DNA of 64,000 bases from Oscillospiraceae bacterium. GTDB taxonomy: Bacteria; Bacillota; Clostridia; Oscillospirales; Ruminococcaceae. Below, piece after piece: positions 63,933 through 64,000 of the stretch. Each line of letters opens with the position of its first letter. The stretch's first letter is position 1. Location of the stretch: positions 56,431 through 120,430 of the forward strand of contig JAGAZJ010000034.1 of NCBI GenBank assembly GCA_018110925.1. The letters run 5' to 3'. Made by a program: the position numbers and the translations under genes. The notes under the pieces are model-generated. The model ran no database searches, was not told the DNA's origin, and saw only the letters and a list, made by a program, of their open reading frames with translations.

Positions 63933-64000
63933 TTTATAGTGAAAATCCGCTTTGTTCTTTATCTGTTCTTTATTTTGAAAATGCGGAGTAGTGAGCTGTG

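Overview
The window looks like a chromosomal segment of a Gram-positive anaerobe of the class Clostridia, most likely the Oscillospiraceae (Ruminococcus-like). The reasons are LL-diaminopimelate aminotransferase (dapL), DUF815 and DUF4317 proteins, two T-box leaders, AGGAGG-type ribosome binding sites, sigma-A promoters (TTGACA, 17 bp, TATAAT), TTG and GTG starts, and a large formate dehydrogenase/molybdenum-cofactor operon. The genus is an inference. I saw no transposase, integrase, CRISPR array or rRNA.

Layout. 1-5.8 kb: small accessory genes (secreted protein, membrane protein, macro-domain protein, vWA protein, Cys-motif protein, HEAT protein, HXXEE membrane protein with a divergent TetR regulator) and a decayed PHP-phosphatase fragment. 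5.98-18.3 kb: one + strand operon with an NuoF/GltD-like flavoprotein, a Cys-type formate dehydrogenase, moeA, a mobA-mobB fusion, a second MoeA-like protein, moaC, modA, modB, moaA, a MOSC-MogA fusion and fdhD. It lacks modC, moaD and moaE. 18.4-19.5 kb: a small AT-rich insert (zinc-ribbon membrane protein plus XRE regulator) between two strong terminators. 19.6-23.9 kb, minus: ridA and ilvA behind a T-box, an M18 aminopeptidase, and an ECF S component.

24.3-31.6 kb, +: an unusual transport operon joining two MalF/MalG-type permeases, a MacA/HlyD-like adaptor, a MacB-periplasmic-domain protein and a very large lipoprotein with a C-terminal solute-binding domain. It has no ATPase and is followed by a predicted three-way-junction RNA. 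31.9-36.3 kb: a small membrane protein, ychF, AbrB plus a membrane-anchored glycosyltransferase, a membrane protein and a GNAT. 36.4-40.1 kb, minus: dapF-dapL-pyrG. 40.1-49.9 kb: nitrogen assimilation, with an Amt-PII fusion behind a terminator-bearing leader, divergent from gltB-gltD-purF.

50-55.1 kb, +: a (p)ppGpp synthetase, then a T-box-led DUF815 ATPase-thrS-thioesterase operon. 55.1-58.2 kb, minus: a FecBCD/BtuFCD-type metal or chelate importer. 58.4-63.4 kb, minus: an XRE regulator, and a DUF4317-cysE-response regulator-histidine kinase operon. The end carries tRNA-Met and tRNA-Glu.

Functionally, the window combines formate/CO2 redox metabolism and its metal cofactor with control of amino-acid supply (Thr/Ile by T-box) and of nitrogen (Amt-PII, GOGAT, PurF).
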